From contig NZ_CP020700.1 of assembly GCF_003932715.1 (NCBI RefSeq), positions 6,408,501 to 6,472,500 of the forward strand: a stretch of 64,000 bases of DNA, given 5' to 3'. Below the pieces are notes generated by a model. The model did not search any database. It was given only the letters and a program-made list of their open reading frames with translations, and was not told the DNA's origin. How positions within the stretch are numbered: the first letter of the stretch is position 1; the number at the start of each line of letters is the position of its first letter. Below are positions 43,705 to 53,107 of this stretch, piece after piece. The DNA comes from Streptomyces tsukubensis. Lineage in GTDB: Bacteria > Actinomycetota > Actinomycetes > Streptomycetales > Streptomycetaceae. The translations under genes were made by a program, and so were the position numbers.

Positions 43705-46248
43705 TCACGAGGTGACCTGCGCAGGGAGATCGGGGGTCGCGGGTTCCGTCCCCGGGGCGACCATCAGGGTCAGCACCATGGTCATTCCGCCGCCCGGGGT
43801 GTCCTCGGCCGTGAGCGTGCCGCCCATGGCCTCCACGAAACCGCGGGCCACCGCCAGTCCCAGTCCCACCCCCGCGCCGCGCGGAGCGTCCCCGTACCGC
43901 TGGAACGGCTCGAAGATCCGCTCCTTCTCGTCGTCCGGCACCCCAGGGCCCCGGTCCGCCACCCGGACCTCCACCCGCCCGCCCAGGGTGCTCGCCGCCA
44001 CCGTCACCGGGGTCTCGTCCGGGCTGTACTTGACGGCGTTCTCGACGATGTTCGCCACGGCCCGCTCCAGCAGCCCCCGGTCGACGGTGACCATCGGCAG
44101 CGTCTCCGGAATGTCCAGCTCGACGCTCTCGTCCGGCACACCGACCAGCGCCATGGGAACCACCTCGTCGAGATCGGTCACCCGCATCAACGGGGTGACC
44201 GTACCCGTCTGGAGACGGGACATGTCGAGAAGATTCCCCACCAGCTGGTCAAGTCTGTCGGCACCGTCCTCGATGCCCTCCAGCAGTTCGGCCTCGTCCT
44301 CGTCGGACCAGGCCACATCGTCCGATCTCAGCGAGGTGACGGCCGCCTTGATCGCCGCGAGAGGGGTCCGCAGATCATGGCTGACGGCGGCCAGCAGCGC
44401 GGTACGGATGCGGTTGCCCTCGGCGAGCCTGCGGGCGCCCTCGGCCTCCCCGACCAGCCGCTGGCGGTCGAGGACCACGGCCGCCTGGGCCGCGAAGGCG
44501 GCCAGCACCCGGCGGTCCTCCGCGGGCAGCACCCGCCCCGACAGCGCCAGCGCCATGTGGTCCCCGACGGGCATGTCGACATCGGCGTCCTCCGGCCGGA
44601 CGACCGAACGGGGGCCGACGCTGCCCGCCGTGGTCCACGGGTCCACGTCGCTCTTCCGCTCCAGGAGGGCCACCGACTCCATGCCGAAGGTCTCCCGGAC
44701 CCGCTGCAGCAGCGCGTCCAGTGAGGTCTCCCCGCGCAGCACGCTCCCGGCGAGGAAGGACAGGATCTCCGACTCCGCCCGCAGCCGGGCCGCCTGATGG
44801 GTGCGGCGCGCCGCCAGATCCACCACGGAGGCCACCGCCACGGCGACGGCGAAGAAGATGACGATCGCGACGATGTTCTTCGGGTCGTACACGGTGAGGG
44901 TGTGCACGGGCGGGGTGAAGTAGTAGTTCAGCAGCAGGGACCCCACGGCCGCCGACGCCAGGGCCGGCAGCAGCCCGCCCAGCAGCGCCGCCATCACGGT
45001 GGCGAAGAGGAAGAGCAGGACGTCGTTGGCGAGCCCGAGGGAATCGTCGAGGGCCCTCAGCAGCAGCGCCAGCAGGACGGGGGCGGCGACGCCGACCAGC
45101 CAGCCCGAGACGATCCGCGACCGGCCGAGCCGGGCGCCGCGCGCCACCGGAAGCCCCCGGCCCTTGCCCGCCTCGTCGTGGGTGACGATGTGGACGTCCA
45201 GATCGGGCCCGGAATCCCGGGCCACCGTCGCACCCACCCCCGGGCCGAAGATGTACTGCCAGGTCTTGCGTCGGCTGGAGCCCAGCACGATCTGGGTGGC
45301 GTTCACCCCGCGGGCGAACTCCAGCAGCGATGAGGGGATGTCGTCGCCGATGACATGGTGGAACGTCCCCCCGAGGTCCTCCACCAGGGTCCGCTGGACC
45401 GCCAGCTCCTTCGGTGACGCCGCGGTCAGACCGTCGCTGCGGGCGATGTAGACCGCGAGGATCTCACTGCCCGAGCCCTTGGCCGCCATCCGTGCCGCCC
45501 GGCGGATCAGGGTGCGCCCCTCCGGCCCTCCGGTCAGCCCGACGACGATCCGCTCCCGGGCCTGCCAGGTCGAGCGGATGTTGTGCTCGCCCCGGTACTG
45601 CTGGAGGTACTCGTCGACCCGGTCCGCCACCCACAGCAGCGCGAGCTCCCGCAGCGCGGTCAGATTCCCGGGCCGGAAGTAGTTCGACAGCGCCGCGTCG
45701 ACCTTGTCCGGCTTGTAGATATTGCCGTGGGCCATCCGGCGGCGCAGCGCCTGCGGCGCCATGTCGACCAGTTCGATCTGGTCGGCCCGCCGCACCACCT
45801 CGTCCGGGACGGTCTCCCGCTGCCGTACCCCCGTGATCGACTCCACGACGTCGCCGAGTGACTCGAAGTGCTGGATGTTGACGGTCGATATCACGTCGAT
45901 CCCGGCCGCCAGCAGCTCCTCCACGTCCTGCCAGCGCTTGGCGTTGCGCGAGCCGGGCACGTTCGTATGCGCCAGCTCGTCCACCAGCGCCACGGCGGGG
46001 CGCCGCTCCAGGACGGCGTCCACGTCCATCTCGGTGAACACCCCGCCGCGGTACTCCAGCTCGCGGCGGTGGATCTGCTCCAGACCGTGCAGCATCACCT
46101 CGGTCCGCGGCCGGTCGTGGTGCTCCACGAAGGCCACCACACAGTCCGTGCCCCGCTCCACCCGGCGGTGGGCCTCGGAGAGCATCGCGTACGTTTTGCC
46201 CACACCCGGCGCCGCGCCGAGGTAGATCCGAAGCTTGCCGCGTCCCAT
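43705..46248 (-). CDS. kdpD: KdpD sensor histidine kinase
   Basis: An 847-residue KdpD: an N-terminal KdpD domain with Walker A GAAPGVGKTYAML, a universal-stress-like domain (residues ~235-365; IVVGLTGGPEGRTLIRRAARMA), four DUF4118 helices (~385-480; SGWLVGVAAPVLLALLLRAL), a GAF-like part, HisKA with AAVSHDLRTPLAAIK, and HATPase with ENAVKYSP and DRGPGVP. ATG 46248. It senses K+ status at the membrane and phosphorylates KdpE. Length is normal. Confidence 0.94.
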   Translation of the reverse strand: MGRGKLRIYLGAAPGVGKTYAMLSEAHRRVERGTDCVVAFVEHHDRPRTEVMLHGLEQIHRRELEYRGGVFTEMDVDAVLERRPAVALVDELAHTNVPGSRNAKRWQDVEELLAAGIDVISTVNIQHFESLGDVVESITGVRQRETVPDEVVRRADQIELVDMAPQALRRRMAHGNIYKPDKVDAALSNYFRPGNLTALRELALLWVADRVDEYLQQYRGEHNIRSTWQARERIVVGLTGGPEGRTLIRRAARMAAKGSGSEILAVYIARSDGLTAASPKELAVQRTLVEDLGGTFHHVIGDDIPSSLLEFARGVNATQIVLGSSRRKTWQYIFGPGVGATVARDSGPDLDVHIVTHDEAGKGRGLPVARGARLGRSRIVSGWLVGVAAPVLLALLLRALDDSLGLANDVLLFLFATVMAALLGGLLPALASAAVGSLLLNYYFTPPVHTLTVYDPKNIVAIVIFFAVAVAVASVVDLAARRTHQAARLRAESEILSFLAGSVLRGETSLDALLQRVRETFGMESVALLERKSDVDPWTTAGSVGPRSVVRPEDADVDMPVGDHMALALSGRVLPAEDRRVLAAFAAQAAVVLDRQRLVGEAEGARRLAEGNRIRTALLAAVSHDLRTPLAAIKAAVTSLRSDDVAWSDEDEAELLEGIEDGADRLDQLVGNLLDMSRLQTGTVTPLMRVTDLDEVVPMALVGVPDESVELDIPETLPMVTVDRGLLERAVANIVENAVKYSPDETPVTVAASTLGGRVEVRVADRGPGVPDDEKERIFEPFQRYGDAPRGAGVGLGLAVARGFVEAMGGTLTAEDTPGGGMTMVLTLMVAPGTEPATPDLPAQVTS

Positions 46249-46447
46249 GGCCCCATTGTCTTTCAGGAAGGCGATCAGGCGTTCCGGCCGTCACGCTCGT
46301 GCGCTGCGATGACGATACGGCGCGGGAAGCGGGCAAATCGGGCGGGGTGGTGGGGTCGGAGACGGTATTGACGCGATTCTGATGCGCGCCTCCCCGGGGC
46401 CGGCCCCTCCGCCCACCTGCGGCAGAGCCCGCCGGCCCGGCCCGTGG

Positions 46448-47188
46448 TCAGTGTTCGGTTATCTCTCCGTCGTGCAGTTCCAGCACCCGGTCCGCCAGAC
46501 CGAGGAGCTGGGTGTCGTGGGTGGCGACGAGCGCGGTGACCCCTTCGGCCCGGACGACCGCCCGCAGCAGCTCCATCACCGAGAGCCCGGTCTCGGCGTC
46601 GAGCTGACCCGTCGGCTCGTCGGCTATCAGCAGGGCGGGACGGTTGGCGAGGGCCCGGGCGATGGCCACCCGCTGCTGCTGTCCGCCGGAGAGCTCCGTG
46701 GGCCGCTGGGCGGCGTGATCCGCGAGACCGACCAGCGCGAGCAGCAGCTCCACCCGCTCGTCCCGCTCCTTCACCGGCGCCCTGCGCAGCCGCAGCGGCA
46801 CCCCCACGTTCTCCGCGGCCGTCAGGATCGGGATCAGCCCGAAGGACTGGAAGACAAAGCCCATCCGGTCGCGCCGCAGTGCCAGCAGACCGTCCTCGTC
46901 CAGCCCGGCCAGGTCCGTACCGTCGAGGGAGATCCGCCCCTCGTCGGGTTCGTCGAGACCGCCGACGAGATTCAGCAGCGTCGTCTTCCCCGATCCCGAC
47001 CGGCCCTTCAGTGCCACCAGCTCGCCCCGGGGCACCTCGAAGGAGACCCCCCGGAGCGCATGCACCGCGCCCGCCCCCGAGCCGTACGTCCGGTGCAGAT
47101 TCTCCACCCGCACCATCGGCCCGCCGGCCACCGCACCGCCCGGCCCGTCCACCACGGCCGCCGTACCGCTCCGCCCGTCGCTGCTCAT
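46448..47188 (-). CDS. ABC-transporter ATPase (MacB/LolD type)
   Basis: A 246-residue ATPase: Walker [29 protein letters not shown] signature, Walker [14 protein letters not shown]-loop VATHD. ATG 47188 has no strong ribosome site. It lies upstream of kdpD with a 199-nt gap and has no permease beside it. The FtsX permeases at 34.9-41.2 kb are possible partners and already have one ATPase. Confidence 0.92.
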   Translation of the reverse strand: MSSDGRSGTAAVVDGPGGAVAGGPMVRVENLHRTYGSGAGAVHALRGVSFEVPRGELVALKGRSGSGKTTLLNLVGGLDEPDEGRISLDGTDLAGLDEDGLLALRRDRMGFVFQSFGLIPILTAAENVGVPLRLRRAPVKERDERVELLLALVGLADHAAQRPTELSGGQQQRVAIARALANRPALLIADEPTGQLDAETGLSVMELLRAVVRAEGVTALVATHDTQLLGLADRVLELHDGEITEH

Positions 47189-47399
47189 CCTTGCCCCCCG
47201 GTGGTTCCCGTCGTCCTCCCGGACCGAGCGTCGTGGGTACGGCCGTACAGGCTCCGCACCCGCGCACGGCCTGTCCGTCCCCACCGCTCATCCGGTGTTT
47301 TCGGCACAGTACGGGGAAACGGCGACGGGCCGCACCCCCCTGTGGACAACTCGGGGTGCGGCCCGTCGGATGCTTCGGCGCCGAGGCCTTTCGGCCAGG

Positions 47400-48185
47400 T
47401 CAGCGGACTTCTGTGATCTCCGGGCCCCGCTGGAGCTGCCCCATGCCGCCGGAGAAGCGGGAACCGGCCTGCTCCTCCTGCTGGACGCCCTCGGGCACCA
47501 TCTGTGCGTCCTCGGGGAGCTTGAGGACGATCGGATCACGGGGTGCCATCGGTCCGTCACCGCGGACGACGACCGTGTCGCGGAAGATCTGCTCCAGCAG
47601 ACCGGCGGCCTCGGGCTGAACCGCGCCCTGGCCGGAGATCACCCCGCGCAGGAACCAGCGCGGCCCGTCGACGCCGACGAAGCGCACCAGCTGCACCCCG
47701 CCCGTACCGTCCGGCAGCTGCACCGGCACCTGTGCCCGCAGCTCCCAGCCGAGGGGACCCTCGACCTCGTCGATCACGCCGCCCTGCTGGGTGATCCCGC
47801 CGGCGATCTCGTCGCGGACCTCTCCCCAGATGCCTTCCTTCTTCGGCGCTGCGAAGGCCTGGAGCTGAACGGCGCTGTCCCGCAGGACGACCGTCGCGGC
47901 GACGATCGCGTCACCGGCGACCTCCACCCGCAGTTCCATGCCCTCGACCCCGGGCACGAACAGTCCGCCCAGGTCGACCCGCCCCTCGGCGGGCTTGGAC
48001 ACCTCGGAAAGGTCCCAGGGGCCGTCGGGCCGCGGGGCCGGAGGAAGGTTCACCCGCTGGGGTGCGACATCGTCGGCGTCCGCGCCGGCTTCGTCCGGCC
48101 CGTCCAGGGCCGCGTCGACCTGCTCGGTCTCGCCCGCTGCGTCCGCGTCCTCCGCGGAACCACTCTTCTTGCGACGTCCGAACAC
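47400..48185 (-). CDS. DUF3710 protein
   Basis: A 261-residue protein of the actinobacterial DUF3710 family: start VFGRRKKSG, an acidic linker, then the conserved GPWDLSEV ... GRVDLGGLFVPG, QLQAFAAPKKEGIW and VGVDGPRWFLRGVISG blocks. GTG 48185 has GGAAGGA seven bases upstream and lies 1 nt past the dut stop, so it is co-transcribed with dut, a conserved actinobacterial arrangement. Function unknown; cytoplasmic. Confidence 0.92.
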   Translation of the reverse strand: MFGRRKKSGSAEDADAAGETEQVDAALDGPDEAGADADDVAPQRVNLPPAPRPDGPWDLSEVSKPAEGRVDLGGLFVPGVEGMELRVEVAGDAIVAATVVLRDSAVQLQAFAAPKKEGIWGEVRDEIAGGITQQGGVIDEVEGPLGWELRAQVPVQLPDGTGGVQLVRFVGVDGPRWFLRGVISGQGAVQPEAAGLLEQIFRDTVVVRGDGPMAPRDPIVLKLPEDAQMVPEGVQQEEQAGSRFSGGMGQLQRGPEITEVR

Positions 48186-48186
48186 G

Positions 48187-48720
48187 TCACTGTCCTTCCC
48201 GGTCGGATACGACGGAAGCGTATCTGTTCCCACCCGTTGAGCCATCCGTTGTGCCGCCCACGGCGGCATGACCGCCGGTGGACCCGAAGCCCCCCTCGGC
48301 CCGTGCCGAGCCGGGAAGCTCCGCCACCTCGTGGAAGCGCACCTTCTCGACCTTCTGGACGACAAGCTGGGCGATACGGTCGAAGCGCTCGAACCGCACG
48401 CTCTCGCGCGGGTCGAGATTGACCACGATCACCTTGATTTCCCCACGGTACCCGGCGTCAATCGTCCCAGGGGCATTCACAAAGGCTACTCCGCAGCGGG
48501 CCGCGAGGCCCGAGCGCGGATGGACGAAGGCGGCGTACCCGTCGGGCAGCGCCACGGAGATCCCGGTCGGCAGCACCGTCCGCTCCCCGGGCGCCAGGAC
48601 GGCGGCCTCGCAGGTCACCAGGTCGGCCCCGGCGTCGCCCGGGTGCGCGTACGAGGGCAGCGGTACCTCGGGGTCGACCCGGCGGATCAGCACATCGAGA
48701 GGGCTGAGGGGGCTGGACAT
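48187..48720 (-). CDS. dut: dUTP diphosphatase
   Basis: A 177-residue trimeric-type dUTPase: motif 1 HPGDAGADL, motif 2 VHPRSGLA, motif 3 PGTIDAGYRGEIKV, motif 4 RIAQLVVQ and the C-terminal P-loop-like motif 5 GGFGSTGG are all present. It hydrolyses dUTP to dUMP, keeping uracil out of DNA. ATG 48720 overlaps the thioesterase stop by one base (TGATG). A ~20-residue tail follows motif 5. Confidence 0.95.
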   Translation of the reverse strand: MSSPLSPLDVLIRRVDPEVPLPSYAHPGDAGADLVTCEAAVLAPGERTVLPTGISVALPDGYAAFVHPRSGLAARCGVAFVNAPGTIDAGYRGEIKVIVVNLDPRESVRFERFDRIAQLVVQKVEKVRFHEVAELPGSARAEGGFGSTGGHAAVGGTTDGSTGGNRYASVVSDREGQ

Positions 48721-49355
48721 CAGGGGTTCACCTCGAAAGCACGTGCGCGACGAATCTGGTCGGGGTCGGCCATGGCGGCCTCGATCTCCTCGGCGCGGCC
48801 GTTGTCGATGAAGTGATCGACCTTGACCTCGACGAAAAGGGCGTTCGCGCGGACGGCGAGCGGCCCGTCGGGACCACCGATCCGGCCCTCCGCACGAGCG
48901 TAGAGCTTCCGTCCGGCCACCGCGGTCAGCTCGGCCCGGAGGAACAGCAGGGTGCCGACGGGTACGGGGCGGACGAAATCGGTCTCCAGCCGGCCCGTGA
49001 CCGCGATCGTCCGCAGCAGCCAGGTCAGGGAGCCCAGCGATTCGTCGAGCGCGGTGGCCAGCACCCCGCCGTGGGCGAGCCCCGGGGCGCCCTGGTGGGC
49101 GGGCTTCACCGTGAACTCGGCGGTAATGCTCACGCCCTCCCCGGCCCGGGCCGCCAGATGCAGTCCGTGCTCCTGGTCCCGCCCGCAGCCGAAGCACTGT
49201 TCGTAGTGGGTACCGAGCAGTTCACCGGGCGCGGGGGCGTCGGGATGGCGTACCGGTGGTACGGCATCGGCCGGAGGCGTCACGGCCGAGGGGCGGGCGG
49301 CCGCCGGGCCCGGTTCCGGCACGGGGTCCGGCCCCGGTGGATTCGCAGTGCTCAC
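48720..49355 (-). CDS. PaaI-family hotdog thioesterase
   Basis: A 211-residue protein: a Pro/Ala-rich head of about 45 residues, a CFGCG pair (CFGCGRDQEHGLHL), then a hotdog domain with the PaaI-type signature LAHGGVLATALDESLG and DFVRPVPVGTLL. Such enzymes hydrolyse acyl-CoA thioesters. GTG 49355 matches the family start (VSTANPPGP). It overlaps dut by one base. Substrate unknown. Confidence 0.85.
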   Translation of the reverse strand: MSTANPPGPDPVPEPGPAAARPSAVTPPADAVPPVRHPDAPAPGELLGTHYEQCFGCGRDQEHGLHLAARAGEGVSITAEFTVKPAHQGAPGLAHGGVLATALDESLGSLTWLLRTIAVTGRLETDFVRPVPVGTLLFLRAELTAVAGRKLYARAEGRIGGPDGPLAVRANALFVEVKVDHFIDNGRAEEIEAAMADPDQIRRARAFEVNP

Positions 49356-49573
49356 AGGCGCAGACCTTACCCGCGGTCGGTCCCTTGCCTCACGTGAGCA
49401 CCGTCGTCCGCCCGCGTACGCCCGGCTCGCACCGGCAGCACACCGCCGACGGCCGGGTGGCATCTCGTACACATGTGCCCACGACCCGGTGGGTCCGGGG
49501 GGCCGTCGCCGGTGGCGCGGCGGCGCCGTACCCCCACGAGGAACGCCCCGCAGGCCGTGCCAAGCTTGACCGT

Positions 49574-50047
49574 ATGCAGCCCCCCGCCCCGGCCGCCGCG
49601 CCGCGCTACGAAGAACGACTGACCGCCCCGGCACTGTGGTGGGTGATCTGCGGCCTGCTGGGCCTCACGGGCGGGCTCACGGTCTTCCCGGTCGGCCTGC
49701 TGCCGACGATCGTCGCCGTGATCACGGTGACGCTGCTGTCCGGCGCGCTGGTGAGTTCGTACGGCAGCGCCCGGATCCGGGTGGTGGCGGGGGCTCTGGT
49801 CGCCGGGGACGCCCGGATTCCGCTGACGGCCCTCGGCGAGCCCGAGGTGCTCGACCCGGAGGAGGCCCGTGCCTGGCGCTCCTACAAGGCGGATCCCCGG
49901 GCCTTCATGCTGCTGCGCAGCTATGTGCCGACGGCGCTGAAGGTCGAGGTCACCGACCCGGCCGACCCCACTCCGTACGTCTATCTGTCCACCCGCGATC
50001 CCGAGGCCCTGGCCGCGGCGCTGTCCGGCCGACCCGCGGGGGAGTAA
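49574..50047 (+). CDS. DUF3093 membrane protein
   Basis: A 157-residue protein of the DUF3093 family: N-terminal RYEERLTAPALWWVICG, two membrane helices (residues 22-62), then the cytoplasmic RIPLTALGEPEVLD, RSYVPTALKVEVTDPADPTPYVYLSTR (abbreviated) and RDPEALAAAL blocks. ATG 49574. It is divergent from the thioesterase-dut-DUF3710 operon, as in other Streptomyces. Function unknown. Confidence 0.92.
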   Translation: MQPPAPAAAPRYEERLTAPALWWVICGLLGLTGGLTVFPVGLLPTIVAVITVTLLSGALVSSYGSARIRVVAGALVAGDARIPLTALGEPEVLDPEEARAWRSYKADPRAFMLLRSYVPTALKVEVTDPADPTPYVYLSTRDPEALAAALSGRPAGE

Positions 50048-50129
50048 CCGCGGAAGCATTCCGGAGCCGCCCCGGCGGGGCATCCGGGCCCGGGCACGAC
50101 AGAGGTGCCCGTGGCGCGCAGAGGGGGAG

Positions 50130-50151
50130 CGGGGGCCGCTGCGGGCCCCCG
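50130..50151. terminator. Hairpin between convergent genes
   Basis: Arms CGGGGGCC (50130-50137) and GGCCCCCG (50144-50151) with a 6-nt loop lie between the DUF3093 stop (50047) and the stop of the minus-strand gene (50184); a likely bidirectional terminator. Confidence 0.65.
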
Positions 50152-50183
50152 TTACAGGTCATGACGGAAAGCGGTAAGAGGTC

Positions 50184-51146
50184 TCAGCGCTCCAGCTCGT
50201 GGGCCCGGTGACCCGGCTCCGGAGACAGCTCCAGAGGCTGCTGCGGCTGCTCCAGGGGCGGCAGCTCCAACGCGTCCCACGACACCCGGCGGACCCGCAG
50301 GTCCTTACGGATGCGCTCGGCGAGCTGCCGGGTGTCCCGGCGGTTGATCACGGCGCCCACGGCCGCACCGATCATGAACGGCAGCAGATTCGGCAGATTC
50401 CGGATCATGCGCTTCATGATCTGCTGGCGCAGTTCGCGCTTCAGCCCGCTGCTGACCAGCGCTGCGTTCTTGTACGTCGACGGCTTGGTCACGTCGATGC
50501 CGCGCTCTTCCGACCAGGTGGTCAGATAGACGGCACTGCGCTCCTTGAGCGTGCCCGGCGGACGCTGGCCGTAGACCTCGTACAGCTCGGCGATCAGTTT
50601 GAGTTCTATCGCGGCCACACCGGTGATCTCGGCGGCCAGTTCTGCGGGCATTGCAGGGGGTACGGGCAGCATCGCCGCAGCTCCCACGCCCGCGCCCACG
50701 GTCGCGGTCCCGTTGGCCGCGCCCGCGACCAGCTTGTCGGCAAGCTGTTCGGGGTCCAGGCCCGGGAACTGTGACCGGAGGGTCGCCAGATCGCGCACCG
50801 GGATGCGCGGGGCGTTCTCGATGATCCGGTCGGCGAGATAGCCGACGGCCGCCCGGGCGCTCTGCCCGCTTCTGCGGACGCCCCGGCGCATACCGGCCAG
50901 CCGGCCGGCCTTCTCCGGAACCTGCTCCGCCGCCGCGTCCGCAGCCGGGGGCTGCGACGGCACGGGGAGTGCGTCAGGCGAGGCCGAGGGGCCTCGCCCG
51001 CCCTCTCCCACGGCATGGGGCAGGAGGGCGGCCGAGTGCTCGCCCAGGGGCTCAGGAGCCCCGGACGGTCCCGTACCGCCCTGATGCGTCTCCGACGGCT
51101 TCAGCCGCCCGAAGCGCCGCTTCCTCGACGGTGTCTCGCCTGCCAC
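50184..51146 (-). CDS. Conserved hypothetical protein with hydrophobic C-terminal region
   Basis: A 320-residue protein: a basic start (RKRRFGRLKPSE), a disordered middle, then a conserved helical domain (AAVGYLADRIIENAPRIPVRDLATLRSQFPGLDPEQLADKLV, abbreviated), Ala/Gly-rich hydrophobic helices (GAGVGAAAMLPVPPAMPAELAAEI) and NLPNLLPFMIGAAVGAVINRR near the end. GTG 51146 is assigned from the VAGETPSRKRR start. It lies 13 nt after DUF4193 on the same strand. No function recognised; conserved in Streptomyces at this place. Confidence 0.85.
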   Translation of the reverse strand: MAGETPSRKRRFGRLKPSETHQGGTGPSGAPEPLGEHSAALLPHAVGEGGRGPSASPDALPVPSQPPAADAAAEQVPEKAGRLAGMRRGVRRSGQSARAAVGYLADRIIENAPRIPVRDLATLRSQFPGLDPEQLADKLVAGAANGTATVGAGVGAAAMLPVPPAMPAELAAEITGVAAIELKLIAELYEVYGQRPPGTLKERSAVYLTTWSEERGIDVTKPSTYKNAALVSSGLKRELRQQIMKRMIRNLPNLLPFMIGAAVGAVINRRDTRQLAERIRKDLRVRRVSWDALELPPLEQPQQPLELSPEPGHRAHELER

Positions 51147-51159
51147 GGCCGACCGGACC

Positions 51160-51456
51160 TTACTCGCAGTCGCGGCAGATCGGCTGGCCGTTCTTCTCAC
51201 GGGCCAGCTGGCTGCGGTGGTGGACGAGGAAGCAGCTCATGCAGGTGAACTCGTCGGCCTGCTTGGGCAGCACCCGGACGGCCAGCTCCTCGTTGGAGAG
51301 GTCCGCGCCGGGCAGCTCCATGCCCTCTGCGGCCTCGAACTCGTCGACGTCGACGGTCGAGGTCGACTTGTCGTTCCGGCGGGCCTTCAGTTCCTCAAGG
51401 CTGTCCGAATCGACGTCGTCGTCGGTCTTGCGTGGGGTGTCGTAGTCCGTTGCCAT
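51160..51456 (-). CDS. DUF4193 zinc-ribbon protein
   Basis: A 98-residue acidic protein: an N-terminal MATDYDTPRKTDDD, a Glu/Asp-rich middle, and a C-terminal zinc ribbon with CMSC and CRDC separated by 20 residues. This matches actinobacterial DUF4193. ATG 51456 has a GGGGGAGA-type ribosome site. Conserved beside cutRS and dut. Role unknown, possibly transcription-associated like other small zinc ribbons. Confidence 0.93.
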   Translation of the reverse strand: MATDYDTPRKTDDDVDSDSLEELKARRNDKSTSTVDVDEFEAAEGMELPGADLSNEELAVRVLPKQADEFTCMSCFLVHHRSQLAREKNGQPICRDCE

Positions 51457-51865
51457 GTGTCGCTCTCCCCCTCTGGGTGTGATTGCGGTGTCTCCAGCGC
51501 ACGTAACGCGTGAGAGGCCGGACTTGTGCCCGACCTGAGGCGGAGATTTTGCCTCACATCAAGGTCTGTTACTCAATCGACACCCAACCGGATCCCTCGG
51601 GAGTGATCGGGTTGGATGGCGATGGGGACCGTACACGATCCGAAGATTGCAGCTCACGGGCGCCACCCCGTGTACTTCCCGTGATCCGGACCCCCGGAAA
51701 CCCGGACTTTTACCGGCTTTCCGGAAGGAGCGTGATCACGGAGAGTGGATGGTCCGAAAATCGTCCCTGTGATTGATCACACACGGACAACCCTGGAACA
51801 GGTCCCGAAAATTCCGCCCAAAGCGAACGGATTTTCTCGTCCCGAGGACCGGCCCCGTCGGACAT
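51457..51865. other. Intergenic region, DUF4193 promoter
   Basis: 409 bases with no supported gene, less G+C-rich than neighbours. It carries the promoter of the DUF4193 operon and the 3' end of the cutRS transcript. I found no clear hairpin terminator or -35/-10 pair. Confidence 0.5.
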
Positions 51866-53104
51866 TCAGAGCGGCAGCGTGACGCGCATCACGAGCCCAC
51901 CGCCCTCACGGGGCTCCGCGATGATACGGCCCCCGTGGGCCCGGACCACCGACCGGACGATCGACAGGCCGAGTCCGACGCCCTTGTCGCTGCCCGTCCG
52001 CTCCTGCCGCAGCCTGCGGAAGGGTTCGAAGATGTTGTCGGTCTCGTACGCCGGGACCACGGGCCCGGTGTTCTCCACCACCAGCTCGGCACGGCCCGTT
52101 CCGGTCCGGGTGGTCACCTCGACCCAGCCGCCGTCCGGCACGTTGTACCGCACGGCGTTCTGGACCAGGTTCAGGGCCACCCGCTCCAGTAGTACGCCGT
52201 TGCCCGACACGACCGCGGGCTCGCGCTCCCCGCGGATCTCCACACCCCGCTCGGCCGCCTCGCCGCGGGTCTGGTCCACCGCCCGGGTCGCGACCTCCGC
52301 CAGATCGACGGGTTTGTGCTCGACGATCTGGTTCTCGCTCCGGGCGAGCAGCAGCAGCCCCTCCACGAGCTGCTCGCTCCGCTCGTTCGTGGCCAGCAGC
52401 GTCTTGCCGAGCTGCTGGAGCTCCACGGGGGCGCCGGGATCGGAGAGATGCACCTCCAGCAGGGTGCGGTTGATCGCCAGCGGCGTCCGCAGCTCGTGGG
52501 AGGCGTTGGCGACGAACCGCTGCTGGGCGGTGAAGGCGCGCTCCAGCCGGGCCAGCATCTCGTCGAAGGTGTCCGCCAGCTCCTTCAGCTCGTCCTCCGG
52601 CCCGTCGAGCTTGATCCGGCGGGACAGGTCCGAACCGGCGACCTGGCGGGCGGTACGGGTGATCCGGCCCAGCGGCGACAGCACCCGGCCCGCCATCGCG
52701 TAACCGAACGCGAAGGCGATGATGCTCAGCCCCAGCAGGGCGAAGAGGGAGCGGCGCAGCAGGTCGTTGAGCGCCACCTCGCGCTGGTGCGCGAAGCACT
52801 GCGTGAGGGCGGAGGTGAACTCCTCGCTCGTACCGTCGGCGGGCAGGTTGCAGCCGCTCGTCGTCTCCTGGAACTTCCCGGAGATGATCTTGAACGGCAG
52901 ATTGCTGTTGCTGCCGTCGTGCAGTGCCTGGGCGGCCAGCAGATAGATGATCGACAGCAGCAGGATGCCCGCGATCAAGAACATCCCGCCGTACAGCAGG
53001 GTGAGCCTTATCCGGATCGTGGGCCGCAGCAGCGGGCGGACCGGAGTGCGCGGGTCCCAGGAGGGCTTCGGGGGCACCTTGGGCGGTGCGGGAGCGGCGG
53101 GCAC
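51866..53104 (-). CDS. cutS: CutS sensor histidine kinase
   Basis: A 412-residue membrane kinase: first helix about residues 30-55 (LTLLYGGMFLIAGILLLSIIYL, abbreviated), an extracellular loop with two Cys 21 residues apart (GCNLPADG ... LTQCFAHQ), second helix (LFALLGLSIIAFAFGYAMAG), HAMP, HisKA with ANASHELRTPLAINRT, and HATPase with NLVQNAVRYN and GVGLGLSIV. GTG 53104 lies 3 nt past the cutR stop. CutRS is a conserved Streptomyces system first linked to copper/melanin phenotypes; the paired Cys suggest redox sensing outside the cell (inference). Confidence 0.92.
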   Translation of the reverse strand: MPAAPAPPKVPPKPSWDPRTPVRPLLRPTIRIRLTLLYGGMFLIAGILLLSIIYLLAAQALHDGSNSNLPFKIISGKFQETTSGCNLPADGTSEEFTSALTQCFAHQREVALNDLLRRSLFALLGLSIIAFAFGYAMAGRVLSPLGRITRTARQVAGSDLSRRIKLDGPEDELKELADTFDEMLARLERAFTAQQRFVANASHELRTPLAINRTLLEVHLSDPGAPVELQQLGKTLLATNERSEQLVEGLLLLARSENQIVEHKPVDLAEVATRAVDQTRGEAAERGVEIRGEREPAVVSGNGVLLERVALNLVQNAVRYNVPDGGWVEVTTRTGTGRAELVVENTGPVVPAYETDNIFEPFRRLRQERTGSDKGVGLGLSIVRSVVRAHGGRIIAEPREGGGLVMRVTLPL

Positions 53105-53107
53105 GGG

